From: Verrucomicrobiota bacterium
GTDB taxonomy: Bacteria > Verrucomicrobiota > Verrucomicrobiia > Limisphaerales > JADJPG01
DNA length: 52,676 nucleotides
Assembly (NCBI GenBank): GCA_016713365.1
Contig: JADJPG010000049.1
Span: forward strand, 1 to 52,676
Direction: 5' to 3'
Shown: piece by piece, positions 7,916-16,730 of the stretch
Layout: each line of letters opens with the position of its first letter
Numbering within the stretch: position 1 is the first letter of the stretch
Notes under the pieces: generated by a model
What the model was told of the DNA's origin: nothing
Database searches by the model: none
Seen by the model: the letters and a program-made list of their open reading frames with translations, nothing else
Program-made: the position numbers and the translations under genes

Positions 7916-9424
7916 ATGAACCTCATCAACTCATCCCTCACGCACGCGGCGTTGTTGACCGCCGGCACGTTTGCACTCCTGACGACCGGCACTGCCGTGG
8001 CAGGAAATCTCAAACCGCTGCCGGACAACGTCACTTTCAGCGAGCACGTCGCGCCCATTCTCTTCAACAACTGCACCCGCTGTCATCGTCCCGGTGAAGC
8101 CGCGCCGTTCGCGCTGATGAATTTCGACGACGCGAAGAAACGTTCGCGGCAGATCGCCGAGATCACCCACAAGCGCATCATGCCGCCGTGGCACGCGGAG
8201 GCCGGTCATGTGGAATACGCGAACGAGCGTCGCCTGACCGAAGATCAGATCGCGCTGCTCGGGGCCTGGCATCAGCAGGGCGCGAAACCGGGCGATCCGG
8301 CAAAGACTCCGGCTCTGCCGAAATTTCCCGAAGGCTGGCAACTGGGCAAGCCCGACCTGGTGCTCAAGATGCCCGAGCCCTTTGAAGTCTACGCCGAGGG
8401 CAAGGACATTTACTGGAACTTCGTGCTGCCGCTGAACCTCCCCGAGGACAAGTGGGTGCGTGCGATTGAGTTTCGTCCCAGCGCCCGCTCGGTGGTGCAT
8501 CACGCGCTGTATTATCTGGATACCTCGGGCGACGCGCGGAAGTTCGACGCGCGCGATCCGAAGCAAGGTTACAACGGCATGAGCCGTTCGAATCGCCAGT
8601 TTGAATCGCTCGGCGGCTGGGCCGTCGGCGGTGAGGCGTTGCTGTTGCCTCAGGAGCTTGCGTGGCACTTTCCCACGAATGCCGACTTCGTCATCCAGAC
8701 GCATTTCCATCCCAGCGGCAAAGTGGAATACGAAACCTCGACCGTCGGCATTTACTTCGCGGACAAGGCGCCGACGCGGAAGTTCGCAATGCTCCAGCTG
8801 CCGCCGCTCTTCGGCCGGCTGAATGGCATCAGCATTCCGGCGGGCGCGACGAACTACACGGTGAAAGATTCCTTTGTCACGCCGGTGGATCTCGAAGCCT
8901 TCTCCGTTTCGCCCCACGCGCATTACCTCGGAAAGACGTTCCTCCTCACCGCCACGCCGCCCGGCGGAAAGACGCAGACCTTGCTCAAGATCGCGAACTG
9001 GGATTTCAACTGGCAGGAAGACTGCGAGTTCAAGAACCGCATTCCTCTGCCCAAAGGCACGCGCCTCGATGCCGTGATCACCTACGACAACTCGGCGGAG
9101 AATCCGAATAACCCGACGAGCCCCCCGAAGAAAGTGAAGTGGGGTCCGATGTCCACCGACGAAATGGCGGCGCTCACTCTCAGCGTCATTCCCGCCCGCA
9201 ACGAAGACATCGCCGCGCTCAAGAAGGCCAAGCGCGAACGTTCCATCGACCTGTTCATCGATCGCGCGCTGGAAGACACCCGCAACACGGAACGCATTCA
9301 GCTGATGAAGGCGACGTTCGACAAAAACTCCGATGGCAAGCTCGACGATGAAGAGCGCCCCGCCCTGCGCGCCTTCCTCGAAACCAGCGGGATGTTGAAA
9401 GGCGTGACGGACGGAGGATTCTGA
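7916..9424 (+). CDS. Secreted cytochrome c / copper type II monooxygenase-like protein
   Basis: A 502-residue exported protein. After the signal peptide (AALLTAGTFALLTTGTAVA) comes a c-type heme site, CTRCH at residues 53-57, within FNNCTRCHRPGEAAPF. The rest matches the ascorbate-dependent copper monooxygenase (PHM-like) two-domain fold, with candidate copper ligands in VVHHALYYLD, QTHFHPSGK and SPHAHYLGK. A C-terminal EF-hand-like loop reads DKNSDGKLDDEE. By family, the heme domain would deliver electrons to copper in the periplasm; the substrate is unknown. It is co-operonic with the redoxin. Confidence 0.85.
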   Translation: MNLINSSLTHAALLTAGTFALLTTGTAVAGNLKPLPDNVTFSEHVAPILFNNCTRCHRPGEAAPFALMNFDDAKKRSRQIAEITHKRIMPPWHAEAGHVEYANERRLTEDQIALLGAWHQQGAKPGDPAKTPALPKFPEGWQLGKPDLVLKMPEPFEVYAEGKDIYWNFVLPLNLPEDKWVRAIEFRPSARSVVHHALYYLDTSGDARKFDARDPKQGYNGMSRSNRQFESLGGWAVGGEALLLPQELAWHFPTNADFVIQTHFHPSGKVEYETSTVGIYFADKAPTRKFAMLQLPPLFGRLNGISIPAGATNYTVKDSFVTPVDLEAFSVSPHAHYLGKTFLLTATPPGGKTQTLLKIANWDFNWQEDCEFKNRIPLPKGTRLDAVITYDNSAENPNNPTSPPKKVKWGPMSTDEMAALTLSVIPARNEDIAALKKAKRERSIDLFIDRALEDTRNTERIQLMKATFDKNSDGKLDDEERPALRAFLETSGMLKGVTDGGF

Positions 9425-9447
9425 TCCTCCACGAAGACCATCATCAC

Positions 9448-9481
9448 GAAGCATCGTCGCCTCGAAGGCGACCATTGCTTC
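9448..9481. terminator. Imperfect hairpin between convergent genes
   Basis: Outer stem gaagca (9448-9453) pairs with tgcttc (9476-9481), and inner stem tcgcct (9457-9462) pairs with aggcga (9466-9471). It sits in the 66-base gap between the ends of the monooxygenase-like gene and the sigma factor gene. No T-tract is present on either side, so its role as a bidirectional terminator is a guess. Confidence 0.33.
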
Positions 9482-9490
9482 ATCATTCCC

Positions 9491-10048
9491 TTACGGGCCG
9501 GCATTGATTTCGTTGAACAACCATGCGCGCGCGTAAGTCCACCAGCGTTTGGCAGTGGCCTCAGAGATGCCAAGAACCTCCGCAGCTTCATCAATTTTGA
9601 GACCGACAAAATAGCGGAGTTTGACCAATTCAGCCTGCTGCGGTTCCAGCACGGCAAAACGGTCGAGAGCGTCGTTGAGGACGAGCAGTTCAGCATCCGG
9701 TGCAGGAGCCGCGATCTCGAGATCGTTCAGATCCAGATGTTCGGCGCCGGAGCCACGGCGCTGGCGGCCTTTGCGGCGGGCGCGGGCGATGAGAATGCGG
9801 CGCATCGCTTCGGCGGCGGCGCCGAAGAAGTGCGCGCGATTCTGCCAGGACTGACTCGGCGTATCCACGAGCTGGAGCCATGCTTCGTGAACGAGCGCGG
9901 TGGGCTGCAGCGTGTGACCGGCGGGTTCGCTCGCCATCTTGTGCGCGGCAAGGCGGCGCAGCTCATGATAAACCAGCGGCAGCAGTTCGTCGGTGGACCG
10001 GACGTCGCCCTGCTCCATTGCAGTGAGAATTCGCGTAACATCACTCAT
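9491..10048 (-). CDS. ECF-family RNA polymerase sigma factor (Acidobacteria/Verrucomicrobia type)
   Basis: A 185-residue sigma factor. Region 2 is seen in LPLVYHELRRLAAHKMA and LVHEAWLQLVD. Region 4 is seen in LEPQQAELVKLRYFVGLKIDEAAEVLGISEATAK, with the helix-turn-helix and the trailing KRWWTYARAWL typical of the sigma-70 subgroup that accompanies Ser/Thr kinases in Acidobacteria, Planctomycetes and Verrucomicrobia. Its ATG (10046-10048) overlaps the stop codon of the kinase gene upstream (ATGA), so translation is coupled. It is probably activated by, or acts downstream of, that kinase. No anti-sigma gene is visible. Confidence 0.9.
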   Translation of the reverse strand: MSDVTRILTAMEQGDVRSTDELLPLVYHELRRLAAHKMASEPAGHTLQPTALVHEAWLQLVDTPSQSWQNRAHFFGAAAEAMRRILIARARRKGRQRRGSGAEHLDLNDLEIAAPAPDAELLVLNDALDRFAVLEPQQAELVKLRYFVGLKIDEAAEVLGISEATAKRWWTYARAWLFNEINAGP

Positions 10049-12570
10049 GGGCTGGCGGCCGGAGCATTGGTGAAGGACGGCTCCGCGCTCGCCACTTGAA
10101 CCCGGATTGGGCGAGGACTTGCCGCAAGTGATCCTTCACCGGGCGACGGCGCGGAGAATTCCGGCCAGTCCCAGTCGAGGTTCATCGGTTTCAAGCGCGC
10201 GCGAATGGCGCGCAGATCCCAGCGATGAATTGCGCCGGGGTAACGCGCGACCACGATGAGCTGCGTGCCGTCGGGCGTGAAGCTCATCCAGGTGGATTGA
10301 TCACCGTGAGGATCTTCCAATCGCGCGATGGTGCGGCCCGAGGCGATTTCCTGGAGATGAACCACGCCGGGCGCCATCTCCAAGGCCATCAGCTTGCCGT
10401 CCGAAGTAAAGGCGATGTGGCCAGGGTATAGGCCGGCCTCTCTCGGCAGGCGCCGGGTCACGACGAGTGAATTCAGATCGAGAAAGACAAAGCTCTTGTC
10501 ACGAGCCACCACCAGTTCACGTTGGTCCGGAGTAAAGAAGACCTGTGCCGCCGAGCCCGCGTTCCATTCCTTGAGCAGCCTGCCGTCAGACCCGTCCCAA
10601 ACTTTTACCCGATGCGAATGCCAGCCGCCGGCGGCCAGTCGATCCGCATTCCCGCTCACCGCGACGAAGGCCGCCATCGGATAGCTCATGGCTGTGCCGC
10701 GCACCAACTCCGTCGCGAGATCCAGTTGCAGGACTTGCCCGGCATTCTCACCCGCCACCGCCAGCGTGCGATCATCACGGCTCCTCGTCATCCGCGTGGG
10801 CGCGAAAGGCAATTGAATCACACGGGGCAAACCCATTTGCCAGCCGCCCCCGACGTTGGTTCCGGCGTCGATGGGCCAGCGTCGCAGCCCATCCGTCGGC
10901 CCGCAGGTCAGCAACGCACGGCCATCCGCCCGGAATGCCGCGGACGTGGTGTCTCCCATGCGCAGCCAGGCGACTTCGCGCCCGCGCGCCACATCCCAAA
11001 GGCGCACTCCATCGGACGCCGCGAGCGCGAGCAGTGTCCCGTCGGGGCTGATGTCTCCTTCGCGCGGCACACTCTCGCCCTCGCGAAACGTATTGAGGAA
11101 CGTTTGATACTCCCGGCTGGGGACGACGCCCCAAAGTTGCGCCTGCTGGTTCGACGGGGATATGATTCCCGCCCATCGTCCCGGCTGACTGAAGTCCAGG
11201 GGACGGGAGTGAAGCCGCATCAACAGCCGGCCCGGCGAAGGCTGCCACAAGCGCAACGAGCCGTCCCACGACATCGAGGCGAGCATTTCGCCGCTCCAGT
11301 GAAAGTTCAAAAAGTTGACCTGTTGAAAGTGCCCCTCCAACACCGCCACCTTCCGCTTCGCCGGCACATTCCAAATCTGGATCCGAGGATCGGAGCCGCC
11401 CGCCGCGAGCAACTCGCCATCGGGATGCCACGCAACGACAGATTGCCTGAGCGTTCCTGTCGCGAGATTCGCCACGCGCTGACCATCGTCCGCGTTGTAA
11501 ATCGCGATTGAATTGGCGGTCTGATAGCCGACCGCGAGCCGACGGCTGTCGGGATGGAAAGCCAGTGCGTGAACCTGATCCCGCGCCCGCCACTCCCGGC
11601 TGATTTCTCCGGTCGTCAGATCGAAACAGGTGATCCATTCCTCGTGTCCGATCGCGAGCCGTCGGCTGTCGGGGCTGAAGGCAAGAGCGGCGCAATTTTC
11701 AGGCGAACTTTTGATCGCCAATTCACCGGTCTCCCAGCGCCACGCGCCCACCTGTCCATTCGCGGCGAGCCAGGCGAGGCTTCGCCCGTCCGGACTAAAG
11801 AGCAGATACCCGATCGACACGCCGGCGGAGAAAGCAGGTTCCGGTCGCAAGCGTTGCAACTCGCGGTAGTCGGGAATGCTGCGGACACTGATCGTGCCGT
11901 CCGCTTCGAGAACAGCGCAGTGCTGGCCGTGCGCATCATAGGTCACGCCTTTGGAGTCCGCGCTCCAGCCGCGCCAGATGGGCCCGTGCTCGATGTCCGC
12001 CAGCGCCAGGGCCGCGATGGCGTTGTCCCTAAGTTCCGGCGTGGGTCGGATGCGCGCGGCCTCGGTCAGCGCGGCGAGACTTTCGAGACGCTGGCCGATC
12101 TGACGGCTGCTTCGCCGCGCGCTCGCCTGACTTTGGAGCGAGACGAAGAGCTGTTCGCGCGCCCGCTCCTCGCTGGAACGCGCCGCTTCGAGCGCCGCGC
12201 CGCGTTCACGCAACGCGTCGTCCTTCTGATTTCGTTCCTGACGGATGCGCGCATTGCTCGTCGCGAGACTGAACACCGCCACCAGCAGCGCTCCGAGAAT
12301 CGTGACCGCCGCGACCAGTGTTCCACGATGGCGTTGCGCCAGTTTCTGCAGCAGATAGATCGCACTCGGCGGACGCGCGAGGACCGGCTCGCGATGGAGA
12401 TGGCGTTGAATATCCATAGCGAGACCATTGGCCGTGTCGTAACGACGCTCGCGATCCTTCTCCAGGCATTTCATCACGATCCAATCCAGATCAGTCGAGA
12501 ACGCGTGAGGTTGAGGGGGAGAGCGGATGGCGTTGACCCTCCGCTTTCTCCAGCCTGCGACACGCGCCAC
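10045..12570 (-). CDS. Ser/Thr protein kinase, C-terminal part: kinase tail, TM helix, WD40 repeats
   Basis: The useful sequence begins near 12520 with FSTDLDWIVMKCLEKDRERR and GLAMDIQRHL, the end of the bacterial Pkn-type kinase domain. A single membrane helix follows (GTLVAAVTILGALLVAVFSLA), then a charged coiled region rich in Glu and Arg. About 650 residues of degenerate WD40 repeats come next (LLFSPDGRSLAWL, ALAFSPDSRRLAIG, LLAAGGSDPRIQIWNV, LASMSWDGSLRLWQ, FTPDGTQLIVV). The beta-propeller should be on the far side of the membrane from the kinase. This part shares its frame with the N-terminal fragment; the middle fragment is in another frame. The stop overlaps the ECF sigma start. Confidence 0.85.
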   Translation of the reverse strand: MARVAGWRKRRVNAIRSPPQPHAFSTDLDWIVMKCLEKDRERRYDTANGLAMDIQRHLHREPVLARPPSAIYLLQKLAQRHRGTLVAAVTILGALLVAVFSLATSNARIRQERNQKDDALRERGAALEAARSSEERAREQLFVSLQSQASARRSSRQIGQRLESLAALTEAARIRPTPELRDNAIAALALADIEHGPIWRGWSADSKGVTYDAHGQHCAVLEADGTISVRSIPDYRELQRLRPEPAFSAGVSIGYLLFSPDGRSLAWLAANGQVGAWRWETGELAIKSSPENCAALAFSPDSRRLAIGHEEWITCFDLTTGEISREWRARDQVHALAFHPDSRRLAVGYQTANSIAIYNADDGQRVANLATGTLRQSVVAWHPDGELLAAGGSDPRIQIWNVPAKRKVAVLEGHFQQVNFLNFHWSGEMLASMSWDGSLRLWQPSPGRLLMRLHSRPLDFSQPGRWAGIISPSNQQAQLWGVVPSREYQTFLNTFREGESVPREGDISPDGTLLALAASDGVRLWDVARGREVAWLRMGDTTSAAFRADGRALLTCGPTDGLRRWPIDAGTNVGGGWQMGLPRVIQLPFAPTRMTRSRDDRTLAVAGENAGQVLQLDLATELVRGTAMSYPMAAFVAVSGNADRLAAGGWHSHRVKVWDGSDGRLLKEWNAGSAAQVFFTPDQRELVVARDKSFVFLDLNSLVVTRRLPREAGLYPGHIAFTSDGKLMALEMAPGVVHLQEIASGRTIARLEDPHGDQSTWMSFTPDGTQLIVVARYPGAIHRWDLRAIRARLKPMNLDWDWPEFSAPSPGEGSLAASPRPIRVQVASAEPSFTNAPAASP

Positions 12571-13183
12571 TGGCTCATCCGCGTGACCTGACGGGACGGC
12601 GGCGGCGGCTCTTCGTTGCGGATGATGCGCCGCATTTCATCCAGGCCGGAGCGCAACAACTCCTCGCCATCGAACGGCGTGCGGCCGGTGAGCAGTTCAT
12701 AGAGCAGCACACCCAGGCTGTAGATGTCGCTGCGCGTGTCCATATCCACGCTGCTCATCTCCGCCTGCTCGGGACTCATGTAGGCCGGCGTGCCGATGAA
12801 CGCCGTGGAACTGGTGAACAGGGTTTTGTCGGTCAACCGCTGGCCCGTGGCCTTGGCGATGCCGAAGTCGATCACCTTGGGCACGGGCACGCCGTCGTTG
12901 ACGGTCACGAGGATGTTCGAGGGCTTGAGGTCGCGGTGGATGATGCCCTTCTGGTGCGCGTGCTGAATCGCCTGGCAGACCAGCACGAAGAGGCGGAGCC
13001 GGGCCTCCACCGAAAGGTTGGCCTCGGCGCAGAACTCGGTGATGCGCACGCCGCGCACCAGTTCCATGACGAAGTACGGCCGGCCCGTTGGAGTCGCACC
13101 GCCGTCGAACACCTTGGCGATGTTCGGATGATCCATCAGCGCCAGCGCCTGCCGCTCCGCCTCGAAGCGCGCAATCACCGACT
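12474..13183 (-). CDS. Ser/Thr protein kinase, catalytic middle part (frame-shifted fragment)
   Basis: This frame carries the catalytic core: RFEAERQALALMDHPNI (C-helix), GRPYFVMELVRG (hinge), the HRDLKPSNIL catalytic loop, VIDFGIAK (DFG), then GTPAYMSPEQ and SDIYSLGVLLYELLTG. All key residues are intact. It connects to the N-terminal fragment through one extra base at about 13183 (the minus strand reads ACCGAAGTC where ACC AAG TC fits the family). It connects to the WD40 part through a second shift at 12490-12600. The last residues of this frame (SALPLNLTRSRLIWIGS) are out of frame. The two shifts compensate each other. Confidence 0.82.
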
Positions 13184-13578
13184 TCGGTGTCCATGCCGAG
13201 CTTGATGACCTTGAGCGCCACGCGACGGCGCACCGGCTCCTCCTGGTCAGCCATGTAAACGACGCCACAGCCGCCCTCGCCGATTTTCTCCAGCAACTTG
13301 CAACGGCCAATTCGGTCGCCCGGTTGTTCGCTGAACTCGGCCAGGAGCGAAGTGGAATCGCCGTCGCCACGCAAACCCTCAGGTGGATTCTCCAGAAAAT
13401 CCCCCGCACCCTCTGCCGCACGGAGCAGGTTCTCCACGCGCCGGCGCAATGCCGTGTCCGCACCGCATGCAGACGCCAGATAAGCCGTGCGCGCCTGGGG
13501 TATGGCGAGAAGAAGCGCTTCTGCGAACACGGCTTGTTCGGAGGAAGCGGGCTTCATGGGGTTCGGTTCATCGTCCAT
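13184..13578 (-). CDS. Ser/Thr protein kinase, N-terminal part
   Basis: Begins at ATG 13578 (MDDEPNPMKPASS); an in-frame ATG at 13557 is an alternative. A helical leader with the family's VENLLRAAEGAGDFLENPP segment precedes the kinase. The ATP-binding loop is IGEGGCGVVYMAD and the lysine strand VALKVIKLGMDT, where the frame breaks. The same frame stays open to 12697 but encodes no kinase there. The gene diverges from the fibre-like protein at 13716, leaving a 137-base shared control region. Confidence 0.82.
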
Positions 13579-13642
13579 ACATGCGCCATTGGAGGGCAGA
13601 ACGGCTCACCACACACGAAAAGAAGGAAAAGAAAAGATCGTG

Positions 13643-13669
13643 TGAGCCTTTTCGCCAGGATTTGGCTCA
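13643..13669 (+). promoter_or_regulatory. Conserved 5' leader hairpin, copy 1
   Basis: tgagcc (13643-13648) and ggctca (13664-13669) pair around a 15-base loop. The surrounding sequence, with TTCGCC in the loop and GGCTCATGACG at its end, recurs upstream of the paralogous gene at 16731. The distance to the start codon is almost the same (46 versus 47 bases). Conservation of stem, loop and spacing suggests a leader that acts in RNA or an operator. No known riboswitch class fits. Confidence 0.5.
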
Positions 13670-13715
13670 TGACGGGGTGGGACGCGAAGAACGGCGTCCC
13701 GCCGCCAAAAACTCT

Positions 13716-15452
13716 ATGAAAGCAAAACTCCAACATTACCTCCTCGTCCTGCTCGCAGTGGCGGGCGGATCGACCCTGGCCCAGGCGCAAGGCACGGCCT
13801 TCAACTATCAAGGCCGGCTTGTGCAAGGCGGCGTCGCGGTCAGCGGCAGTTATGATTTCATCTTCACCGTCCACGACGCCGAGACGGACGGGAACGCCCT
13901 GAGCGCGCCGGCACCGGTCGACGCGGTAGCGGTCAGCGCGGGCCAGTTTGCGGTGCCGCTCGATTTCGGAGCCGGCGTATTCACTGGAGCACCGCGCTGG
14001 CTTGAGATCGCCGTGCGGATCAATGGCGGTGGTGTGCACAGCACGCTGGCGCCGAGGCAGGCTTTGCTGCCAACGCCGTATTCCATTTATTCCGCCACCG
14101 CCGGCAGCCTGCCGAGTGGAACGGTCACTGCAAACCAGTTGAACACCGCCGGCCCCGCGCCTGCGCCCGGACAGTTTCTTTCCTACGATGGCGGCAGTTT
14201 CCTCTGGGCCGATCCCGGCGTGGCGGTGGGCAACATCTGGTCGCTCAGCGGCAGCAGCGCCTACTACAATGCGGGCAACGTGGGCATCGGCACGAGCACA
14301 CCCGCGCATCGCCTGAGCGTGATCGGCGGGCCGGCCTGGACCGCCAACGGCTGGCTCGGCTCCGTCGAGCTTCCGAACGGTTCCGCGCTGGGCTGGCAAG
14401 CGAACGCCGCCGGGCAACGCTTCGGCATGGGGCACGCCAACACGGGATTCTACCTCTTCCGCACCGCCAGTAATCCGGGCAACACCATCAGTCCAGCGCT
14501 GTATGATTTTGTGGTCAACGACATCGGCAGCGTCGGCATCGGCGTGAACGCGCCCACGGCGGGGTATCGCCTCGAAGTGGCTGGGTCCACCATTCTGCGG
14601 CCGGGCAACGGCAGTGTTCAGTTCGGTTCACCGAACGGGGAACTGGGCCTGTCCATGACGCCGAATGCCGGTAACCGCGCCGACCTCCGCTTCGACGGGA
14701 CGACCCTTAAACTGCTGGCCAGCGCGGGCGTCAGCCCGCCGTCCTCCGCCAGTGGCATTACCATCAACGCCGCCTCGGGCAACGTCGGCATCGGTGGCTC
14801 GCCGACTCCAACGTCGAAGTTGGAAGTAGTCGCCCAGGACGCCCTGAGTCTCGTCGGTTACCAACCCTTCCTCACGCTCCATGACGCCAACGCCGGTTAC
14901 GCCCGCAGCCGCATTCAAGGCGTCAACGGCGAAATCGTCTTGGAGCCGGAGAGCTTCGTGAACGGCAGCAATCCCAACTCCTCCGTCGTCATCGCGAACT
15001 CCGGCAACGTCAGCGTCCGATCACTCACGATTCGCGGCGGCGCAGACGTGGCCGAACCCTTCGAACTGACCAGCGATGACATCGCCAAAGGCTCGGTTGT
15101 GGTGATTGATGACAAGCACGCCGGCAAATTGAAACTCAGCACCCGCGCTTACGATACCCAGGTGGCCGGCATCGTCAGCGGAGCGAATGGCATCAACCCC
15201 GGCATCAGCCTGTATCAGCAAGGCGCGTTGGAAGGCGGCCAGAATGTGGCGTTGAGCGGACGGGTCTATGTGAAGGCCGACGCTTCGACCGGGGCCATCA
15301 AGCCGGGCGATCTCCTCACCACTTCCAGCACGCCCGGTCACGCGATGAAAGTCTCCGACCACTCACGGTCGCAGGGCGCGATTCTCGGCAAGGCCATGAG
15401 CGGCTTGAAGGACGGCCAGGGGCTGGTGCTCGTGCTCGTGACGTTGCAGTAG
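13716..15452 (+). CDS. Secreted fibre-like protein with GNVGIG repeats (paralogue 1)
   Basis: I use the ATG at 13716 (MKAKLQHYLL) because it is followed at once by a signal peptide (YLLVLLAVAGGSTLAQAQ) and the family start GTAFNYQGRLVQGG; the longer frame upstream has no signal. The 578-residue protein has an N-terminal beta domain (YDFIFTVHDAE), repeated NVGIGTSTP-type turns as in tail-fibre or beta-helix stalks, and a C-terminal GDLLTTSSTPGHAMKV module that ends in VLVLVTLQ. It is probably an extracellular structural or adhesive protein. The central part is nearly the same as the gene at 16731, and both share a leader hairpin. Confidence 0.8.
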   Translation: MKAKLQHYLLVLLAVAGGSTLAQAQGTAFNYQGRLVQGGVAVSGSYDFIFTVHDAETDGNALSAPAPVDAVAVSAGQFAVPLDFGAGVFTGAPRWLEIAVRINGGGVHSTLAPRQALLPTPYSIYSATAGSLPSGTVTANQLNTAGPAPAPGQFLSYDGGSFLWADPGVAVGNIWSLSGSSAYYNAGNVGIGTSTPAHRLSVIGGPAWTANGWLGSVELPNGSALGWQANAAGQRFGMGHANTGFYLFRTASNPGNTISPALYDFVVNDIGSVGIGVNAPTAGYRLEVAGSTILRPGNGSVQFGSPNGELGLSMTPNAGNRADLRFDGTTLKLLASAGVSPPSSASGITINAASGNVGIGGSPTPTSKLEVVAQDALSLVGYQPFLTLHDANAGYARSRIQGVNGEIVLEPESFVNGSNPNSSVVIANSGNVSVRSLTIRGGADVAEPFELTSDDIAKGSVVVIDDKHAGKLKLSTRAYDTQVAGIVSGANGINPGISLYQQGALEGGQNVALSGRVYVKADASTGAIKPGDLLTTSSTPGHAMKVSDHSRSQGAILGKAMSGLKDGQGLVLVLVTLQ

Positions 15453-15484
15453 GGGCAGATCATCTCCAATCCAACTTTGTTCCT

Positions 15485-16471
15485 ATGAAATTACAATTCC
15501 TGCCGTCGCGAAGAATTTGCGTGAGCACCGCAGTCGTTCCATGGATCGCGCTGGCGATGTTCCGGGCGGCCGCAGTTGCCCAGCCGGCATCGACTGGTGG
15601 TAGTTCCAATTTCCTGCCGATCCTCCATTGCCCGGGCCCCGCCCTGATTTCGGTGGAATCGTTGCCGCCGCGCCCCGACTTTGCGCTGGCATCGGGTAAC
15701 TTCGCGATTGTGGCTGTGTTCGACGCAAGCGTGACGCCCGCCCAGCGCGTCGTGATTCAGCACGCGGTCAACGAATGGGACGCAATTCTCCAATCGCGGG
15801 GCGTCAATCCCGCCAGTTATACCGTAAGCTTTAGTTACGGAACACTCGGCGGTCGGATCGGAAGCACCGGCGTTAGCATCGCGTTGACCGGCGAGCTGAT
15901 TTCGGCGAACACCGCGTTCGAACTGAACGTGGATTGGTTTGTAGACCCAACTCCGGCCGACGATTCTGAGTTCAGTTCAGCAACTCCTCCCACAGGAGTC
16001 GATCTTCTGACGGTCGCCCGGCACGAGTTGGGCCATGCCCTAGGCTGGATCGCGAGCAACCGGGTCACCAACTCGATCGGGAATGATGTCTTCGACGGCA
16101 GTCGCCTGAATATTGGAATGTCGGCGGGCGACGCGCAGCACTCCAACCCGGCGGTGCACGCGGATGATCTCATGCAGCCATCGCTCGGGGCATCGGTGAG
16201 AAGACCGATCCGGCTCTATCCGAATGGCGCGTTAATTGCCCGAGCGTACCAACAGCAGATCCCGATGCTTTTCATTGATCCCGCTTATGGCGGAGTACAG
16301 GCGGGCACTGCCTGGCAACCGTGGAGGACCCTGCCCGTGGCATCAGCTCAGTCTCCGGAGCTGCCGTTGCTGCTGGCGCCGGCAACGCATCTCGTCTCGC
16401 GTGGGCAGACTTTCCTGACACCGCACCAATGGGAAGCCGCACGCGGCGGAGCCAGTGTGATTGCGCCGTAG
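15485..16471 (+). CDS. Secreted zincin-like metalloprotease
   Basis: A 328-residue protein with a signal peptide (VVPWIALAMFRAAAVAQ), about 33 bases after the fibre-like gene. The zinc site is ARHELGHALGW (HExxH plus GW). The third metal ligand is not in the usual matrixin place (HxxGxxH is not complete); a histidine in AVHADDLMQP, about 40 residues on, may serve, as in other bacterial metalloproteases with HELGHALGF sites. It probably acts outside the cell. Position between the two fibre paralogues suggests processing of these or similar surface proteins, which is inference. Confidence 0.72.
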   Translation: MKLQFLPSRRICVSTAVVPWIALAMFRAAAVAQPASTGGSSNFLPILHCPGPALISVESLPPRPDFALASGNFAIVAVFDASVTPAQRVVIQHAVNEWDAILQSRGVNPASYTVSFSYGTLGGRIGSTGVSIALTGELISANTAFELNVDWFVDPTPADDSEFSSATPPTGVDLLTVARHELGHALGWIASNRVTNSIGNDVFDGSRLNIGMSAGDAQHSNPAVHADDLMQPSLGASVRRPIRLYPNGALIARAYQQQIPMLFIDPAYGGVQAGTAWQPWRTLPVASAQSPELPLLLAPATHLVSRGQTFLTPHQWEAARGGASVIAP

Positions 16472-16654
16472 TCATCAACGGATTGGAACACCCGACCTTC
16501 AAAACTATGAGACGACGCACCGGGCCAGCCGGATTCCAGTTCGCAGCCTATGACGAGCCCACATCAGCGTCAGCGTTCCCGCAACGACGGAGCATCGCTT
16601 CCACCGCCTGCGCCGACCGTAGCCGTGGCTTACCGCACGAAATAAAAAATTCGC

Positions 16655-16683
16655 ATGAGCCATTTCGCCGGATTTTGGCTCAT
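16655..16683 (+). promoter_or_regulatory. Conserved 5' leader hairpin, copy 2
   Basis: atgagcc (16655-16661) and ggctcat (16677-16683) are perfect 7-base complements around a loop with TTTCGCCGGATTT. This is the second copy of the leader described at 13643-13669, again 47 bases before the start codon. The 259-base gap before it (16472-16730) holds no other gene. Confidence 0.5.
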
Positions 16684-16730
16684 GACGAAGTGGAAGGCGA
16701 TGTTCGCCGCTCCCGCAGCCACTCAACCTT

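Noticed and set aside
7931..9475. 514-residue open frame on the minus strand opposite the copper monooxygenase-like gene
   Set aside because: Rich in Arg, Glu and Val with no motif; it mirrors a well-supported gene. Typical antisense frame in high-GC coding DNA.
10522..11511. 329-residue plus-strand frame in the WD40 part of the kinase
   Set aside because: Antisense to repeated WD40 blades; no motif of its own.
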